Positions 37,401 to 44,582 of a stretch of 44,997 nucleotides of DNA are shown one piece after another; position 1 is the first letter of the stretch, and each line of letters opens with the position of its first letter. A program made the translations under genes and the position numbers. The DNA is from an uncultured Spirochaetaceae bacterium (GTDB lineage: Bacteria > Spirochaetota > Spirochaetia > Sphaerochaetales > Sphaerochaetaceae): the NCBI GenBank assembly GCA_945910645.1, contig CAMDZB010000010.1:1-44997 (forward strand). The letters are read 5' to 3'. The notes under the pieces were generated by a model. It worked only from the letters and a program-made list of their open reading frames with translations, was not told the DNA's origin and made no database searches.

Positions 37401-40400
37401 CAGCAATTGTTGCTTTTTCAATTGTTACATCAGAATTTTCTTTAAACCAGCTCGTAACAATAGCACCCACTGCAAGTGATGATGTTTTAAACTTAACAGG
37501 ATGATTCTTTGCCGATGGTAAAATATCCCCAACATCACCTTCTCCATATGCATAGCCCTGTTTGTTGCTGATTCTCACCTTAAATCCTGATGGTATTGAG
37601 CCTGTACCATCATCAAAGTATGTCTTTTCTGGAGCTGTTAAAGCTTTCGCCTCAGATCCGTAGTAACCAGTCATATCCTCAATTGTTAGGATCGAGAAAT
37701 CAGCCAGTCCCCTATAGTAGATGTTCTTTGTGAGGCTTGATGTCTGCCATTCACTGTCCGCAGAGGCATTTTGAATGTCAGCAAATGGGATCACTACTCT
37801 AAGATCTTTAGCACTAGCGCTCCATGCAATGTTACTGTAGCCGTGGATTCTGAATTCAACAACATTAGGAGCGTTTGCATCCTGTCTAATGTCATCAATG
37901 TGTGTCTCTTTTCCATCTTCAACATTCATAATGTCTCTTATGTCTGGAATCCACTGTTCGATGTCTGATGCTGTGAGTCCCTGTCTGAATGCACCGCTTG
38001 AAAGCGTGATCTTAACACGGTATCCAAGAGCATGGTCGCTGTCTATCAAGTAGCTCTGAGAGAGCCACATTGGGTTTGTGCTTTCTGCACCTGTGTATCC
38101 TGCATCGTTAGAGAGCGTAATAACAGGTGTAACTCCTGTGTAGAAGTTAAAGCTATTGTTAGTAATCTTTAATGTGTTATCGACACTCGAAATTCCGCCG
38201 AGCATATCCTCATATGGAAGTGTGAATGTTGTGGCTCTTTGAATGTTTGGAACTTTTGCATAACCTGTCATCTTAAGGGTTAGCGGGTCTGTACCCTTAC
38301 CATCAACGTATTCAACCTTAAGTGATGAGGCACTGTCAGCAACGTCTCCCACCACCGTCTTAATAACGTCAGTAGCGCCTGTATTGAACCACTTCATCAC
38401 TTTTTCTGATGTTAGAGTATCGCTGAACTTAAAGTCGGTCCAGTTCTTGTTATCAGTTATTTTATCTGATGAGAGCTTCAGTCTAATGAATCTCTCTCCT
38501 ACATTAATATAAGGGAGGGCATCTATTCTATTATCATAGTCTGACGCAACAGATCCTTCTACTATTGTCACAACAGGCTTGTTACCTGTTCTATAATACA
38601 ACTGAGGATTTTTAATTACAGATGCATCAGTATCGTCTGATGTACCGACTTTCCAGTTCTGGAGTTTATCAGGTGGAATAATGACACTTTGTGTTAGTGC
38701 ATCAGATGATGTTGCTGATATTGAGTAGCCGTTCAAGCTTACGATTATTGAACTCTGATCAGTCATAATCAACTTTACAATTGCACTTGTAATTTTAACA
38801 TTTGTATTTGATGCAAAGACAAACCAACTCTTGATATCTTCACCAACGCTGAGGTTCGTAAACTTAGCTCTTTCAAGGTTGATTCTTATATCCTCACCGC
38901 TTCCGTTTGCAATACCAACATAGTAAGGAATTGATACAGGGTTAGAAAGCTCAGCACCCTTATACACAGTATCAAATTTTGCGCTTGCCTTATCCTCAAT
39001 CTTAAAGTAAAGCGTGGTTGTCTTGTTGCCCTGAGCAGCAATTGCACCATCAATTGCAGTCCATGGAACTGTTACAGTGACAACTCCGTTATTAGGTTGA
39101 GCTGTTGCAGGGACGTATCCTGATATTAAGAGCTCAAGTATGTTCTGGCTTGATGCTGTAGTGTCCGTTGTAATATTAAGTTCAGTTGCGCCAATTGTCT
39201 CTTTAATCTGATCAAACCATCCTAGAATCTCTGAGTCTTTCTGACCTGTAATAAACTCATTCTTAAACTTCTTGTTTGAAAGAATAAGGCGAACTCTTGA
39301 TCCTCTTGTATTGTTCTCATCACCTGTATAGAATCCTGGGACAAACTGTAATGGCTTTACAGCACTTGAGCCGTAATAGCCTGTGGTATCAGAGATGTGA
39401 ACCTCTACATCTGTAGTCTTAATAAAGTAACAATGCTGTGTTATGGAGTATGTCTTATACGTCTCACCAAATTGAATGTGACTTAGTGGAATTTCAATAT
39501 CGCCATAAGATGGCTGTGCGTTTCCTCCATCAGATCCTGATGTTGCAGACTTACCTGTTCCTATGATGCGGATTACGATTGTGTCTTCTCCGCTGCCGCC
39601 TGATAGTATCTCTGCGCTGAGGTCTGAGAGGAACCAATATGCGATGTTTTCAAACCATTGTTTTACATCAGTTACACTCAAGCCATTCTTAAACTTGCCG
39701 TTGCTGAGTGTGATCTTAATTTGTGATTCGCTCTTCTCGTTTGGAACAGCGATGAGCGGATAGCCCTCTGTTCCTCTAAAGTCGCCGTCCGTATTGTCTA
39801 GAATAGCAAGTGTAACTTCACTAGTTACCTTATATGGAATGTTCTTGACAATAGGAGTTGCAAACTTTGCATTCTTAATGTATTCAGGGCTGATTGAAAT
39901 CTGAAGATTGCCTGAATTCTTAAGAGTATCAGTTTCTGTTTTATAGTAGTTCTTAAAGCTACCTTCAAGGTTGATAACAAGAGATTTTTTCTTACCGTCT
40001 GCATCAGCAATCACCTCGTGTACTGTTACAACCGGGTTGTCAATTATGCCATCTGCATTTATAAGCCACTTTGTGATGTCTTGACCCTTAGAAAGTCCTT
40101 CAAACTCAGCCTGTTTGTCTTGACCTGTGATCTCGAGGCTGTCGTTGATTGTAAGGAGTATTAGCTGACCGTCTGTATCATCTCCGTCTGTTTCTTTTAC
40201 GCTATGGATGCGTAGGTTCTTAACGCCTTCAATAGGCTTTGTCGGATAGCCGTAATATTTGATATCGTTATCTTTTACAGTGACATCATATGCAATCTCT
40301 CTCCATATTGCTGTAAGAGACTGATTCTCCCTTCTGTTCACAATTGCATTATTATCATCATCTGGATTATAGACGTTGTTTTGCACCTTCTCGCCAGTCA

Positions 40401-42300
40401 CATCGTCTCTCCACTCAACAAAGAGCCAACCAGGAACTGGATGATTCTTCTTGATATCTTCAAGGTCTACGAGTGTTATCTGATTTGGCTTTGTCCATTT
40501 AGCTTTTGCAGAATAGTTTCTGTCTGGTTTAATAAGTTGTGATATTTGTCCTTGACCGTTTATGATACCACCGCCAGATCCTTCTGTTATTTCGTAACCA
40601 CCGAATATGAATTTATATTTTGTGGCATCGTTATTGCCGTTTAGCCTTGCTTTCTCTGTGTCAAATGCACTCTTGAAGTCAGATTCCTCTTTAATATCGC
40701 TGTTGCCAAGGTTGTATGTTATATTCCAAATTTTCTCAGGTATGGTTATTGTTGGAAAACCATCGATTGTGAGAATCTTCTTTTCAGGATCACTTATTAT
40801 TGCGCCAGGCTCTGATACATACCACTCATTTACCTCTGTTGCATAGAAAATGCCGTCAGGAATATCAACCTCTGTTTCAACCTTTGCCCCATTGGCTTCT
40901 TTTTCAACTTTTGCTTTTGGTTCCTTTGTTGCGTTTTGAGAATCTAGGGTTACACCGAACACCTTGTTCTTTGTCCACTTTGCGGTGATTGTGATTGTTG
41001 GAACTTCATCAACTGCCTCTGCCCTATCCACCTTGAATGTGTATTCACCAGGAGTAGCTTCATTGATCTTAGTAGTTCCTGAATAGAACCCATCAAACCT
41101 CCATCCATAAGCAGAAGGTGCCTTGAACGAAATTGTAGGTTTTTTATCCTCATCAACAGAGCCCAACCATCTCCAATCAGCTGTTACCTTTCTCTCTTTC
41201 GAAACAAAGTTGCCAGGTTCGATTGACTTATTGATGTCACCTTCACTGCTGATATACTCAGTTGTTCCAAATTTATATCCCTGGAACGACCACGATATTG
41301 TTCTGTTAAACTGATTGTCGCTAAATGCTACCTGCATCTCATCATCAGACGGATAGTCAACACCTGGTGTTCCATTCTGTTGGTTCTCATGTACAAATAC
41401 AACCTTCCACTCCTTTTTTGGAAGCTCATCTAAACTAAGCTTGTCTATAGTAGGTCCAAGCCCGGTACCTCTATCATCACCTTCATTACCACCAATGGTA
41501 CTGAACGACCATTTGTGATCCAAATAGTATAGGGTAGTTTTTCCTTCATCTTTTTTTGCAATCTCTGTGTAGTCATTATTCACATCACCGTTACCCCATG
41601 GTTTTAAAGTAAGTTTTTTTACAACAGAGTCATTCCATACACCGTATAGAGTCTCGTTGCCGAAGAGCTTCTTTGACGATGTGACTACTTCTGATGAGGA
41701 ATCACCTTTTGGTGTTGAACTTCCCACCTTTGGTTTATAACCTACAAATGAAAATACACCATTTTTATCTACGATATTCTTTTCAAAATTAACAGTTGGA
41801 GCATCACCCCAATCTGCCGTGATAGTGGTGTCGCCCTTAATGGAAGGATATGAGTTAGTCTGATTAACGAGCATAATATGCCCGTCTTCGTCTATAAAGC
41901 CCTTATAGCCTTTAAATTTAACTTCTGCTGAAACAGAACCACGAGGCTCCTCATACTGTTGTGTTTTTTCATCATAACGACTAGGAGTTGGTTTATAGTC
42001 ACCTACATACACAGTAGGGTCAACATACGTGATCGCTGCCGTGTATTTGAGAGTAGGCTTATCGATAGGGTTCTCAGACGGTGTAAGCTTCTCTTTGCCG
42101 TCTGTGTTCTTGTACCACGACTTATCAAGAGGGTTATAGAAAATCTGCGTGGTGCCCCTTGTATCTCCATTGCTTATAAGAGTTAGCTTGTAATAATACG
42201 GCGTGCTGTCATCATCACACGATGTGATAAAGAGCCCCACTGTAAAAATCAAAAGCAACGCTGCAAATAGAGTTTTTAATGTTCTGTTAAAATTTTTCAT
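31429..42300 (-). CDS. Giant repeat lipoprotein with C-terminal FGE/C-type-lectin-like domain
   Basis: This 3623-residue protein begins with a type II signal peptide (basic MKNFNRTLK, a hydrophobic core, then ITSC with lipidated Cys28) followed by DDD. Residues about 30-680 contain InlB/Flg_new-like units ending in TADW, TAKW, KAKW or TAIW. Residues about 680-3070 hold some sixteen divergent repeats of about 150 residues. A further beta-rich spacer (about 3075-3290) leads to a C-terminal domain (about 3297-3611) with FCNAATEWYN, GFRLPTVGEYLYAS, LLGLYDMSGNV, FSGSWAD and YGLRLYRT, the FGE/SUMF1 signature order. The paired catalytic cysteines of FGE are absent; the protein has only about five cysteines in all. 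It is probably a surface-anchored adhesin or ligand-binding filament. It has its own promoter and terminator. Confidence 0.9.
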   Translation of the reverse strand: MKNFNRTLKTLFAALLLIFTVGLFITSCDDDSTPYYYKLTLISNGDTRGTTQIFYNPLDKSWYKNTDGKEKLTPSENPIDKPTLKYTAAITYVDPTVYVGDYKPTPSRYDEKTQQYEEPRGSVSAEVKFKGYKGFIDEDGHIMLVNQTNSYPSIKGDTTITADWGDAPTVNFEKNIVDKNGVFSFVGYKPKVGSSTPKGDSSSEVVTSSKKLFGNETLYGVWNDSVVKKLTLKPWGNGDVNNDYTEIAKKDEGKTTLYYLDHKWSFSTIGGNEGDDRGTGLGPTIDKLSLDELPKKEWKVVFVHENQQNGTPGVDYPSDDEMQVAFSDNQFNRTISWSFQGYKFGTTEYISSEGDINKSIEPGNFVSKERKVTADWRWLGSVDEDKKPTISFKAPSAYGWRFDGFYSGTTKINEATPGEYTFKVDRAEAVDEVPTITITAKWTKNKVFGVTLDSQNATKEPKAKVEKEANGAKVETEVDIPDGIFYATEVNEWYVSEPGAIISDPEKKILTIDGFPTITIPEKIWNITYNLGNSDIKEESDFKSAFDTEKARLNGNNDATKYKFIFGGYEITEGSGGGIINGQGQISQLIKPDRNYSAKAKWTKPNQITLVDLEDIKKNHPVPGWLFVEWRDDVTGEKVQNNVYNPDDDNNAIVNRRENQSLTAIWREIAYDVTVKDNDIKYYGYPTKPIEGVKNLRIHSVKETDGDDTDGQLILLTINDSLEITGQDKQAEFEGLSKGQDITKWLINADGIIDNPVVTVHEVIADADGKKKSLVINLEGSFKNYYKTETDTLKNSGNLQISISPEYIKNAKFATPIVKNIPYKVTSEVTLAILDNTDGDFRGTEGYPLIAVPNEKSESQIKITLSNGKFKNGLSVTDVKQWFENIAYWFLSDLSAEILSGGSGEDTIVIRIIGTGKSATSGSDGGNAQPSYGDIEIPLSHIQFGETYKTYSITQHCYFIKTTDVEVHISDTTGYYGSSAVKPLQFVPGFYTGDENNTRGSRVRLILSNKKFKNEFITGQKDSEILGWFDQIKETIGATELNITTDTTASSQNILELLISGYVPATAQPNNGVVTVTVPWTAIDGAIAAQGNKTTTLYFKIEDKASAKFDTVYKGAELSNPVSIPYYVGIANGSGEDIRINLERAKFTNLSVGEDIKSWFVFASNTNVKITSAIVKLIMTDQSSIIVSLNGYSISATSSDALTQSVIIPPDKLQNWKVGTSDDTDASVIKNPQLYYRTGNKPVVTIVEGSVASDYDNRIDALPYINVGERFIRLKLSSDKITDNKNWTDFKFSDTLTSEKVMKWFNTGATDVIKTVVGDVADSASSLKVEYVDGKGTDPLTLKMTGYAKVPNIQRATTFTLPYEDMLGGISSVDNTLKITNNSFNFYTGVTPVITLSNDAGYTGAESTNPMWLSQSYLIDSDHALGYRVKITLSSGAFRQGLTASDIEQWIPDIRDIMNVEDGKETHIDDIRQDANAPNVVEFRIHGYSNIAWSASAKDLRVVIPFADIQNASADSEWQTSSLTKNIYYRGLADFSILTIEDMTGYYGSEAKALTAPEKTYFDDGTGSIPSGFKVRISNKQGYAYGEGDVGDILPSAKNHPVKFKTSSLAVGAIVTSWFKENSDVTIEKATIAAYDTNGTWVDVNIQGYFNSSSCTGFIKQQIPALVFENVPSTFRLRKGIVDTNGKITSLEEEANQDNAIKYETTDATSKISATISSETGYVGTSANKLIGTPYINFGSNNLGNKIKIQLKNAVFNDNITGELLKVWFDSFVRDVNNSKINFVIESGENTGVGKDNIVFTVTGHPTIGSLDGVNTFDIPYSVLKNVHESYEKVPTPLNVYYRTEPADNVEIDTGDAYFGSLNNPIKGTPYINYNYSVSLSGTPIEYPVTRVKLNITGEAKRLTFSEKVDSVRVAEWFKNFKDAVGGTWVDPQAGDSTESNDSYTIKDPSTGNKVENAKGLQSIIIEIKGYPTKPNTNSSTSIKIEAMDLAGAVDDFVTRTIPIYYQTSSLVSSSVTDNDANFYGSQGVPLEAAPYISYAESENGLALKLNLQNARFDTAKLNAILSDSTKMNEDIRGTVIEIPQDPKDNSTRKYLLSSIAEDHIVIKVTGYNLPDETAIFAELGTELKIKKDYIKFASSALNEDKYTTKIFFKNKGAVIANVSTTSGFVGSSDSPLRGQPFINLGRSTNTGATTGDNTDQREDGVIVRVELSNARFAQNLDNEMVKDIFSEITREYGILAYELDTTNGGGAGKSYIDVKVTGYANKEITGTVAKSLLIKYKHILAANPHGEMVTDDDIMLGNTDEGAPNAVNLYMATDEMVKAALVKSQNYGMNENNPLGVGSYKWMDIGGTNPVKIRIELTNGNFNVDTEEKLIALQESLAKSINDSDFKNAFSGISCTIDKTVLPIKGNILTVTLNGYAHAAATSSDQNVPIYIPYNYIQYGGPEEKTGEVQDDSQKLLITGARYDTTGLKDVSAVPQSEGTYVGSSAEKSLVATRYFKFGQTGDGVSIMLKFDGALFGGSLDKKDDTEATKNAINAGIAEWFKPLSDLLGGTVKFEYVDIAGAGLHTNSLLIRVTGAPNPTAISGRGTTTVKIPYSALDNTGTTVNENNEALYLNTDIYYNVTDDVTLTISSAEGYYGSSTNPIAGTPYIKLGDGNGIKVLLTLNKPEGADITPMFKTDIQDAEVKRWFAKLNELSTGQAGGNYFQFDYSQLEKTTTAKSTLVVGITGHITIPNLTLNTADISVPITNFTTADYDIANTNTAPSLTSPVSYKSYDNLRISSNNANLSAPHRVYLGYGQGQTVTLTLTGGKFEAMTPTKLRTWFTNVSSVIDIGNESAVDPKKGLEVVEQKSEIIKSTSASDTNPDIGNVKTTLTFRVKGAFVTNAASTSLPLLITSNSIANAVTGLTMPQQPNIQYSPSGDYTISGTAYDSDGTTVLTNVKFIPYVRIGSDTTKGIKLSITNDKTYFRPDLDTASVVKWLNSFNSVYNSKNTLSYSVTIGPVEKVSDTVDIDVIKTVDIAITGYPTGSGTLSGNVVLTIPASDTLAAADSKDVTQPTFATGGEVKVKIFNPNPVYNVGIKLSQNEVILNKEAAIEGNQYFIVQLDDVSKNNGIEFVQTPSEGVEVPVSHRVLKADGSIDTSSTLTVNYKFYSEPDANGKYSTAKLIPYGRINAALTIPEGASSVKFTPSFTFDDKHIKNITKQRVNGDGVILQPHTETGKNVTVVNVDNKYFNVDKASSLKIKQGAAYSPYYKDFIGETRHPYPTEQQMDFYRLQGGISWPTINYTQKIHNDFLVADIPVTGGFFKEIYTWATSPSGGYTFDSSTTEYYGYNNGTQGTARNRNSAVDPIVGMSVYEMMVFCNAATEWYNANMRTINGSNAVALTPVYLNTDNSIIRSVTATDKSRLADIHNHYPQYLDKADTAYGRFGADKTGFRLPTVGEYLYASSSSSQALSGEASYNETPSLPTNFYAQTYNAPSGYDKRLDTTSTLTNHESLKDYVIYGGLYSNDPGTQPVGKYITGADAIRYNGAKKNLLGLYDMSGNVIEITLGNFNDRAITSGGPYVFSGSWADQKEEIYKFNINEMTDLSRNSLGGLNMVNKERYGLRLYRTILPKSTTTT
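33085..40257 (-). repeat. About sixteen divergent ~150-residue protein repeats within the giant lipoprotein
   Basis: Each unit opens with a strand and a GYYGSxxNPLxGTPYIxxG-like motif. It continues with an amphipathic KIxLxLxNAxF segment and a helix ending in WF (also WL or WI), then a strand with xGY (VTGYP, IHGYS, MTGYA), and closes with IPYxxL and IYYxT. Opening motifs fall at about residues 682, 840, 977, 1117, 1257, 1406, 1547, 1726, 1861, 2027, 2173, 2336, 2490, 2645, 2788 and 2936. Spacing is 135-180 residues. The DNA copies are strongly diverged, so the array is old. I do not recognise the unit as a named domain. Confidence 0.8.
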
Positions 42301-42343
42301 AATCCCCTCTCTTTTGGACGTAATTCAGACTATTAATATAAAT

Positions 42344-42371
42344 ATTATAAATATAAAGGGCGTTTTTTCAA
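42344..42371 (-). promoter_or_regulatory. Promoter of the giant lipoprotein gene
   Basis: A -35 TTGAAA (42371-42366) and a consensus -10 TATAAT (42349-42344) are separated by 16 bases. Transcription would start near 42337, leaving a leader of about 37 nt with the strong site AGAGAGGGG just before the ATG. No terminator for the upstream outer-membrane protein gene is visible in the 108-bp gap, so read-through may add to expression. Confidence 0.7.
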
Positions 42372-42408
42372 GTAAAACACGGGGGTGATTTAGAAAATTT
42401 GAACAGAT

Positions 42409-43389
42409 TTATATAAAAAACTTGAAGCTTAGGAACATCTTGAATTCCCTGTCCTTACCCTGATAGAGGTTCGGTGAGAGAAGCGCACCAAGTTCAATCT
42501 TTATGGTTCTGCTTTCAAATGAGGCTGAAAGAGTGTGCATAAAGAATTTCTTATCGTTGATGTTAAACGCATCGTTTTTGAAGGTGTAAAAATTAAACTT
42601 GTTATGAAGACTTGCCTTCATCGTTGGCGAAAGAACCAAGGATAGGTCTATAAAAAGGCGAAACTCCTTATCATCATCAAAGAGCTTTATCGCATCAATG
42701 CTCACCTTACCCTCAACTGGAACAAGATCGTCTAACTTGTTGTATTTTGGAGACTTAGCCGAAATTCCAAAATTGATATTTTTATAGATATACTCGCCGT
42801 TAACGGTGGCTGTGGTATCGCCGAATACAAGCATGTTTGTTGCAAAAACACCGAAGGAAAAATAGTTACCATCCGTGAGAATCAGGCTGAGCCCAAGGGA
42901 TGTATCAACGCTTGAGGAAACATTTGTATAGTATCTGAAAAAGCTCTCGCCAAGGAATGAAAAGAACGAGAGATTTCGGTTAAGAGTGGCCTCTGACGTC
43001 TTATAATCGCTTAAGGATAGGTTAACGCCAAGTGAGAAATACTTATACCCGTAGGCAATCATGATGTCAACATAGCGGCTCTTTACGCCCTCGTACAAGC
43101 CATCTGTATTTTTTCCTATCATCTTAGTGGTTGCACCGAGGTTAAGCGCCATAACACCGCCTAGCACGCTTATGTTGAGGTCTAAAACGGGCTCCTGTAG
43201 TGTGGATTGACTTGAACCCTCCTTAAAGAAGGTATCCGTGTACTTCACCTCCCCTACAAAGAGCGATGATGATGAGAAGAACAGCTTTGCAGGGTTATCC
43301 CTCACATCATCAGACCAGATGTCCGCGTTTGATGCAAATAGCGAGAGTGGAACAAGTGTAAACAAGACAACTAGTAGGAATCTTTTCAC
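42409..43389 (-). CDS. Predicted beta-barrel outer-membrane protein
   Basis: This is a 326-residue protein with a signal peptide (about 1-19, MKRFLLVVLFTLVPLSLFA). The rest is built of alternating amphipathic strands (for example YVDIMIAYGYKYFSLGVNLS and GNYFSFGVFATNMLVFG), ending in a final strand FKMFLSFKFFI, the pattern of a barrel of about twelve to fourteen strands. The family is not recognised. The GTG start at 43387-43389 overlaps the stop of the upstream TPR lipoprotein as GTGA, so the two are coupled and may form one outer-membrane unit. The giant lipoprotein gene follows 108 bp downstream. Confidence 0.75.
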   Translation of the reverse strand: MKRFLLVVLFTLVPLSLFASNADIWSDDVRDNPAKLFFSSSSLFVGEVKYTDTFFKEGSSQSTLQEPVLDLNISVLGGVMALNLGATTKMIGKNTDGLYEGVKSRYVDIMIAYGYKYFSLGVNLSLSDYKTSEATLNRNLSFFSFLGESFFRYYTNVSSSVDTSLGLSLILTDGNYFSFGVFATNMLVFGDTTATVNGEYIYKNINFGISAKSPKYNKLDDLVPVEGKVSIDAIKLFDDDKEFRLFIDLSLVLSPTMKASLHNKFNFYTFKNDAFNINDKKFFMHTLSASFESRTIKIELGALLSPNLYQGKDREFKMFLSFKFFI

Positions 43390-44504
43390 TGTTTCAGCTG
43401 TGCTTCTGCCCTATCGTTTGACTCTTTTAGGGCTCTCACCTCAGAAAGCTTTAGAGCAGCCTCCCCCGAGTGCGTGTAGGTGTACACCTCCTCAAGAAGC
43501 GAAATTGCACTCTTGTAATCCCCGTTTGCGTAGTAGATTATCGCTGCGTTGTAACCTGACGGAAGATGCTTTTCTTGTTTCCATGCCAAGTAGAATCTAT
43601 CCCTTGCCGCAACAAGATAATTATTCTTAGCAAGCTCCCATGCATCCTCGTACGCCTTAAGTTCAGGATCGTTTGCCATAAGCTTTTCAACCTTACTTAC
43701 CTTATGGGGCGAAAGAGACCTTAAAACCGAGGAGTTAAGGTTGTTAAGAAGGCCTTTATAGTATGGAAGCACAGATGGAGCATAGATCGTGTATGGGTAG
43801 ACTGTGGTGGATTTGGATGTTGAATCCTCAACTGTACGAGATGCTATCACACGGCGTGTGCGCGCATCAACCACGTTGTATGTGACCCCTACTGTGACCC
43901 TCTGGTAGAGCGTGTAGATATAGTAATCAACGACTCGTCTTCGGCGTTCAACGCCGTTCTTGTCTTTGTACGTCTCCCACTCATATACAGGATCGACATC
44001 AAGATACTCGTTTAGGTTCATCTTGGTAACCTCGCTTGTGATAAAGGCGTCGATGTTGTTAGCCTCAATCACATCGCCGTATGATACGCCTGGGATCGTG
44101 ATGATGTTGTAGATATTATCAGCCGCAGAACCTGCGATAACAGTGTTGAAGTAGTTTGTTCTTCGAAGCGCCGATACAAGTATTTCGTTGGTGTAAGCTG
44201 CAAGTGAGTCAGGAAGCGGTGTCTGATATCCTGAGTATGGCAGGAGCCTGAAATTGTTATAGTCATAGAACGAGCCTAATCTAAATGGAATATACGAATT
44301 TGAGTATGAGTAGTTCCATTTCTTGTAGCTCACTGTTGATGGAACTGCAATATTCCTGTATTTTGACATGTTGATCTCTGCAGGCTCAAGAACGTTAAAC
44401 TCAATGGATGGTGGGCCTGATGCACATGATGTGATGATCAAGGCAAGAAAGATTATAGACACAAAAGAACTAAGACGTTTAATATTTATATTAAAACTCT
44501 TCAT
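43386..44504 (-). CDS. TPR lipoprotein with CsgG/DUF6340-like N-terminal domain
   Basis: This 372-residue lipoprotein has the signal peptide SFVSIIFLALIITSC with the lipid Cys at about residue 27. The next section (about 35-220) has an opening VLEPAEINMSKYRNIAVPS, a helix LAAYTNEILVSALRRTNYF, then AFITSEVTKMNL and VTYNVVDARTRRVIASRTVE. That is the order seen in CsgG/PelC-like and DUF6340-type lipoproteins; the match is by eye. Two or three TPR-like helices (LAKNNYLVAARDRFYLAWKQ, AAIIYYANGDYKSAISLLEE) close the protein. The ATG at 44502-44504 is used because the signal peptide begins there; the GGAGAGG site is 12 bases upstream, with a three-codon open frame between. It overlaps the barrel protein gene. 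Confidence 0.78.
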   Translation of the reverse strand: MKSFNINIKRLSSFVSIIFLALIITSCASGPPSIEFNVLEPAEINMSKYRNIAVPSTVSYKKWNYSYSNSYIPFRLGSFYDYNNFRLLPYSGYQTPLPDSLAAYTNEILVSALRRTNYFNTVIAGSAADNIYNIITIPGVSYGDVIEANNIDAFITSEVTKMNLNEYLDVDPVYEWETYKDKNGVERRRRVVDYYIYTLYQRVTVGVTYNVVDARTRRVIASRTVEDSTSKSTTVYPYTIYAPSVLPYYKGLLNNLNSSVLRSLSPHKVSKVEKLMANDPELKAYEDAWELAKNNYLVAARDRFYLAWKQEKHLPSGYNAAIIYYANGDYKSAISLLEEVYTYTHSGEAALKLSEVRALKESNDRAEAQLKQ

Positions 44505-44582
44505 AAAACCATATTTCCTCTCCAAATAAATATAATACTAGAAAATTGTATTTTTGTGTACCTTGCTATATATTTAGTCATT
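44505..44582. promoter_or_regulatory. Divergent promoter region between the TPR lipoprotein and aspartate kinase genes
   Basis: On the plus strand TTGTAT (44546-44551) and TATATT (44569-44574) are 17 bases apart, which would start transcription near 44581, almost at the aspartate kinase ATG. On the minus strand a TATTAT-type -10 near 44534 with a weak TACACA-type -35 could serve the lipoprotein gene, followed by a GGAGAGG site. The two promoters would overlap within 78 bp. Confidence 0.45.

Noticed and set aside
33085-40257. Recent tandem DNA duplication or phase-variable repeat tract
   Set aside because: The units are similar only as protein patterns. I see no near-identical DNA copies and no short simple-sequence tract that could slip.
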